Shown: piece by piece, positions 59,663 through 64,000 of the stretch | Position numbering within the stretch: position 1 is the first letter of the stretch | Layout of the letters: each line of letters starts with the position of its first letter | Source of the DNA: Aotearoamyces nothofagi | Lineage: Eukaryota > Ascomycota > Leotiomycetes > Leotiales > Tympanidaceae | Direction: 5' to 3' | DNA length: 64,000 nucleotides | Assembly (NCBI GenBank): GCA_015345905.1 | Contig: JADDTR010000005.1 | Location: 806,001 to 870,000 of the forward strand | Made by a program: the position numbers and the translations under genes | Notes under the pieces: generated by a model | The model's input: only the letters and a program-made list of their open reading frames with translations | What the model was told of the DNA's origin: nothing | The model's database searches: none

Positions 59663-61858
59663 GGTCGCAACACCTGGAGATGAGTATATATAAATCGGCC
59701 TGCCCGCTTTACAACTGCAGCCTCGTCTCGCCGCAAAGAGCTCGATTGGGTATGGAGTGCGCTATGTGAGGAATGTGCGCGAGCGACGATGGGATTCTTC
59801 GAATCAGGCTGAGCGGACTGCTGATAGGACTGCGATGTATGGTTGCGATAGCAGTGCGCGATTGGCGTCCTCACACACGGCTGTGACGGGTGGGCAATGG
59901 AGCCTCCGCTAGAACAGATAGCGAGCCAACGACGTGAACGAGTGTAGGTGAATAGCAAGTCGCAAAGGCGTGAGCGATGGCGACGACGACGACGACGAAG
60001 ACGCAGACGAATTCTAGGAAGATGTTGTTGACGTTGTAGAGGTTGCAGAAGCGGTAGAAGCAGAAAGATGAGCCGGGCCGCAGCTGGTCATGCTGTTGCT
60101 ACGGACCTTCGGGGCAGCTTGCTTGCGCCTTGTTTGGTTTGGTAGCTTGTGCACGATCTTACTGCAGGCAGTCCGGGCAGTCCAGTCCAGCGCAGTCCAG
60201 CGCTCCGTCGCCGTACTTGGCAGCCGCCTATCAGAGCCGGCCGCAGGGGGTCGTGCTGCGTGCTTCGTCAACGCGGCCTCCAAGTGTTTCTGCTCCAGCG
60301 CTGCTGCACAGGGTGAAGATGCTATTGTATTGCGCGAGGACGAGGACGAGGGCGAGGGCGAGGGCGATAATGCGTACGATGATGCGTGTGAACGGCGATG
60401 CTGCTCAGCACGCCCTCTTTCTTTCCTGCTTCGATGTGCTCGAGCACGGGACTGCACTGGGGAGGCTGGGATAGTGGGGATGCTATTCCAAGTTTTTTTA
60501 TTTTATTTTATTTAGATATCTAGTTGTTTTGGGGGGGGGGCTTTTCGCTGGGTGTTCCGGTGTTCCCAGGGCACTACTGTACAGCATAGCCGTAGGGGAA
60601 GATCCGTGCGGTGGTGCTTGGTGTTATCGTAATCGAGGGGGTTGGTTAGGCGCTTTTGGGAGAGTGGGCAAGGCGAGACGGGCCAGCGCCTGATCCCTTG
60701 CCCCTCCCCCGAGCCCACAACGGAGACAATGGAGACAATGGATACAATAGGCCATGACGCCGGCCTGCAGAAGACGCATTGCGCACAGAGCGTCGTATGA
60801 CAGGTCCAGCTGGGCCGGAATCGTGGGCAGTGGCACCGCACAGGGCAATGGGATGGAGGAATCGCGGGCAATGACACCGCACAGGGAGGGCAATGGGACG
60901 GAGCAAGGAAGAAGTGCTTGCCTGGGGGATGAGATGAGGGCGTCGCGAAGGCCGGCTGTGGCTGGCGAGGGTGCGCAGCCTGGCTTTGGAGGCCGGCCGC
61001 GGCGTCAGGGCGTCAGGGTGCCCGGGCGCCGAGGTTGTCGGGGAGTCACGGGAGTCACGGGAGTCACGGGAGTCACGGGAGTTCCTGCGCAGTCGAAGTC
61101 CAGAGCGTGGGGACGGATCACATGACCGGCCGGCCGACCGACCGACTGGCTGACGGACTGACGGGCTGACTGACGATACAGATCCGCTCCTCTGCAGCCC
61201 CCAGCCCCCCCCCCCCTCCAGCCTGTATTTAGATTATCACAGCAGAGATGCTCGGGACAGACAACGGCCCGGGTCTGGCGGATCGCGGTGTGCAGCCACG
61301 ACGCCGACTCCGCAAAGCCTTGCGGGAAATTGGCTCAGTCGCCCGTTGATGTATGGTTCGTCGGTCGTGGTCTGGGCTGCCCGGCAGTGCGGAAACTCCC
61401 CAGGACCGCTTTCTTGCGGCCTGGAACCCGGCCTGGCTGGTGCTGTACCTTGCCTTAGCCCTGCCCTGCCTGCGGCAGCACCTAAGGCTTTAAGCTTTCG
61501 CCTACGCCGTACATGATGCGAAGGCTGCTTCTTAGCACCGAAATGGGGGGGGGAGGCAGTACACATGTGAAATGGGGGTCGAGGAGCAGCCCCGGTTCGA
61601 GACACAGCAGCTCCAGATGTGGCAGGATGGCGCTGGCAGGCAAGGCTATGTTTGGGTAGGGGGAGATTGGAACAGGCAATCGTTGTAAGTCATACCATAA
61701 ACGTATCTTAAGATGTAAATTATACAGCTTTACTGCCGTTTAGCTTTCACGCATCTACATAGTCCACCGCAGTTCAACTGCCACATCTCTGAGAGTAGGC
61801 CTCCTCGTCAGTCTAGTGGTCGGCGCCATCTGGCCCAAATCCCGCGCAAATTGTCTAA
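59663..61858. other. 2.2-kb GC-rich intergenic region with short repeats
   Basis: Frames overlap on both strands and look compositional. Visible repeats are GACGAC triplets (59977-60002), GAGGGC repeats (60349-60366), a duplicated GGGCAATGGGA/CACCGCACAGGG segment (60831-60901) and a GGAGTCACG array (61041-61082). I can support no gene. Confidence 0.5.
61041..61082. repeat. 9-bp tandem repeat, GGAGTCACG
   Basis: Four and a half near-perfect copies of a 9-bp unit. In one frame it encodes Arg-Glu-Ser repeats and in another Gly-Val-Thr, neither in a credible gene. Confidence 0.9.
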
Positions 61859-63263
<1,405 letters not shown>

Positions 63264-63868
63264 GACGGAAAATAAGGGAATTTGGGTATAATCGCTTCAG
63301 AAGAAAAATGGGGAAGAGAGGGAGGAAAGACATGACGGCGGGAATGCGAGATGAATGGCTGCCATTGCTACAGCAGTCGAGCCGGTCAGCATCGGGCGCC
63401 TCGGTTACTTCTCCAAAACGCGGGGCCTAGTGGCGCCTACACCGCCTGGCACTTGGCACACACGGTACTCACACGTCTTGGCAATTACCACGTGAGAGCA
63501 TGCTTGCTGTGTGGCCGCAATCTATATTGATAGTTTGCTAGAAAAGAAGTTTTTTTTTTTTTGGGAAACAGATGTAGAAATAAAAGTCGAGGATATAAAC
63601 CTGCTTAAAATTATTTCCCTGAGCATTCAGAAGATATGACTAATGTCAAGTTTTCGGTCTAAGCCAAGAGCAAATTTAAATATATGAATCGCATTGAAGC
63701 GAGGCCGTTGCGCTCCGTAATCGCGTAAAGCATCAACGACTGTGCTATCGCTCAGCATTTCACAACCAGCCCAGGCTATTGATCAGATCTTAACCGCAAC
63801 ATATCACTGACCCTTAATCCAACCTAATCGTTTCTGTAAATACTTCTGATAGCCAAGAGCCCGTCATC
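63264..63868. other. Divergent promoter, thiolase and RAD6
   Basis: About 600 bp between divergent starts. It holds a T run at 63551-63562, a CACGTG at 63490-63495 and otherwise no visible feature. Confidence 0.5.
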
Positions 63869-64000
63869 ATGTCTACGGCTGCTAGACGTCGTTTGATGCG
63901 GGATTTCAAGGTCAGTGGCGCGAGCGGCTTTGGCACCACCTCAGATTGATCCAAGAACTGACCGAGCTATAGCGTATGCAAACAGATCCTCCTGCTGGTG
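63869..64000 (+). CDS. RAD6: RAD6/UBC2 ubiquitin-conjugating enzyme, 5' part only
   Basis: Exon 1 (63869-63910) encodes MSTAARRRLMRDFK and exon 2 (from 63973) continues RMQTDPPAG to the window edge. This matches the invariant N-terminus of Rad6-type E2 enzymes. These act with Rad18 on PCNA in DNA damage tolerance and with Bre1 on histone H2B. The intron has a GTCAGT donor and an acceptor CTATAG. The gene is cut by the window end, so the UBC domain and active-site cysteine are not seen. Confidence 0.9.

Noticed and set aside
60014-60515. Overlapping 114-147 codon frames on both strands
   Set aside because: Low-complexity Ser/Ala/Arg composition from GAC and GAGGGC repeats; no conserved feature.
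61041-61082. Regular short repeats that might suggest a CRISPR-like array
   Set aside because: Units are head-to-tail 9-mers without spacers, in a fungal nuclear genome; an ordinary microsatellite.

Overview
The window is nuclear DNA of a filamentous ascomycete (Pezizomycotina). The evidence is short GT-AG introns (mostly 45-90 nt) with CTAAC/CTGAC-like branch sites, Zn2Cys6 and homeodomain/C2H2 regulators of fungal type, a Dal5-type permease, a fungal CYSTM protein and fungal-specific unknowns. Wording of several proteins suggests Leotiomycetes, but that is a weak inference. I reconstructed 22 complete protein genes plus the first codons of a 23rd by following splice signals and reading frame. 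Almost every model closes to a whole number of codons. No rRNA, tRNA, CRISPR, LTR element or virus-like element could be supported.

Layout. 1-2.4 kb: AT-rich edge, then a conserved Ser/Pro-rich coiled-coil protein. 2.4-7 kb: L-2-hydroxyglutarate dehydrogenase with a very long repeat-filled first intron, then a microsatellite field. 7-26 kb: a dense housekeeping block with ubiquitin-L40 (start codon split by an intron, 7-nt microexon), RRN7, eIF5A, VPS52, a GYP10/TBC1D20-like Rab-GAP, an Mms1/CPSF-A-like protein and eIF5B. 26-33 kb: a PPR1-like Zn2Cys6 activator with polyglutamine, then an MFS transporter. 33-39 kb: about 6.5 kb without a recognisable gene, rich in short repeats. 39-52 kb: CCDC124/Lso2-like ribosome factor, CYSTM protein, an E2-like (FTS/AKTIP-like) protein, a small membrane protein overlapping a large unknown protein with a collagen-like tail, and a homeodomain-C2H2 factor with CENP-B-like repeats. 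53-58 kb: a divergent pair, anion:cation symporter and FAD monooxygenase. 58-64 kb: a membrane protein, repeat-rich DNA, a mitochondrial acetoacetyl-CoA thiolase and the start of RAD6.

How the genes fit together. Five genes between 7 and 40 kb serve ribosome production or translation: L40 fusion, RRN7, eIF5A, eIF5B and CCDC124. Four of them have a CACGTG core 125-325 bp upstream, a possible shared input. VPS52 and the TBC protein both serve Golgi/endosome traffic and are convergent neighbours. The permease/monooxygenase pair looks like a small uptake-and-hydroxylation module for an aromatic acid.

The points most worth a second look are the split start codon, the minisatellite intron of L2HGDH, the strong GC jump in the last exons of L2HGDH and the FAD monooxygenase, the overlapping frames at 43.8 kb, the five CENP-B-like repeats in the homeodomain protein, and the repeat-rich gene desert. 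I see no clear new multi-gene system.
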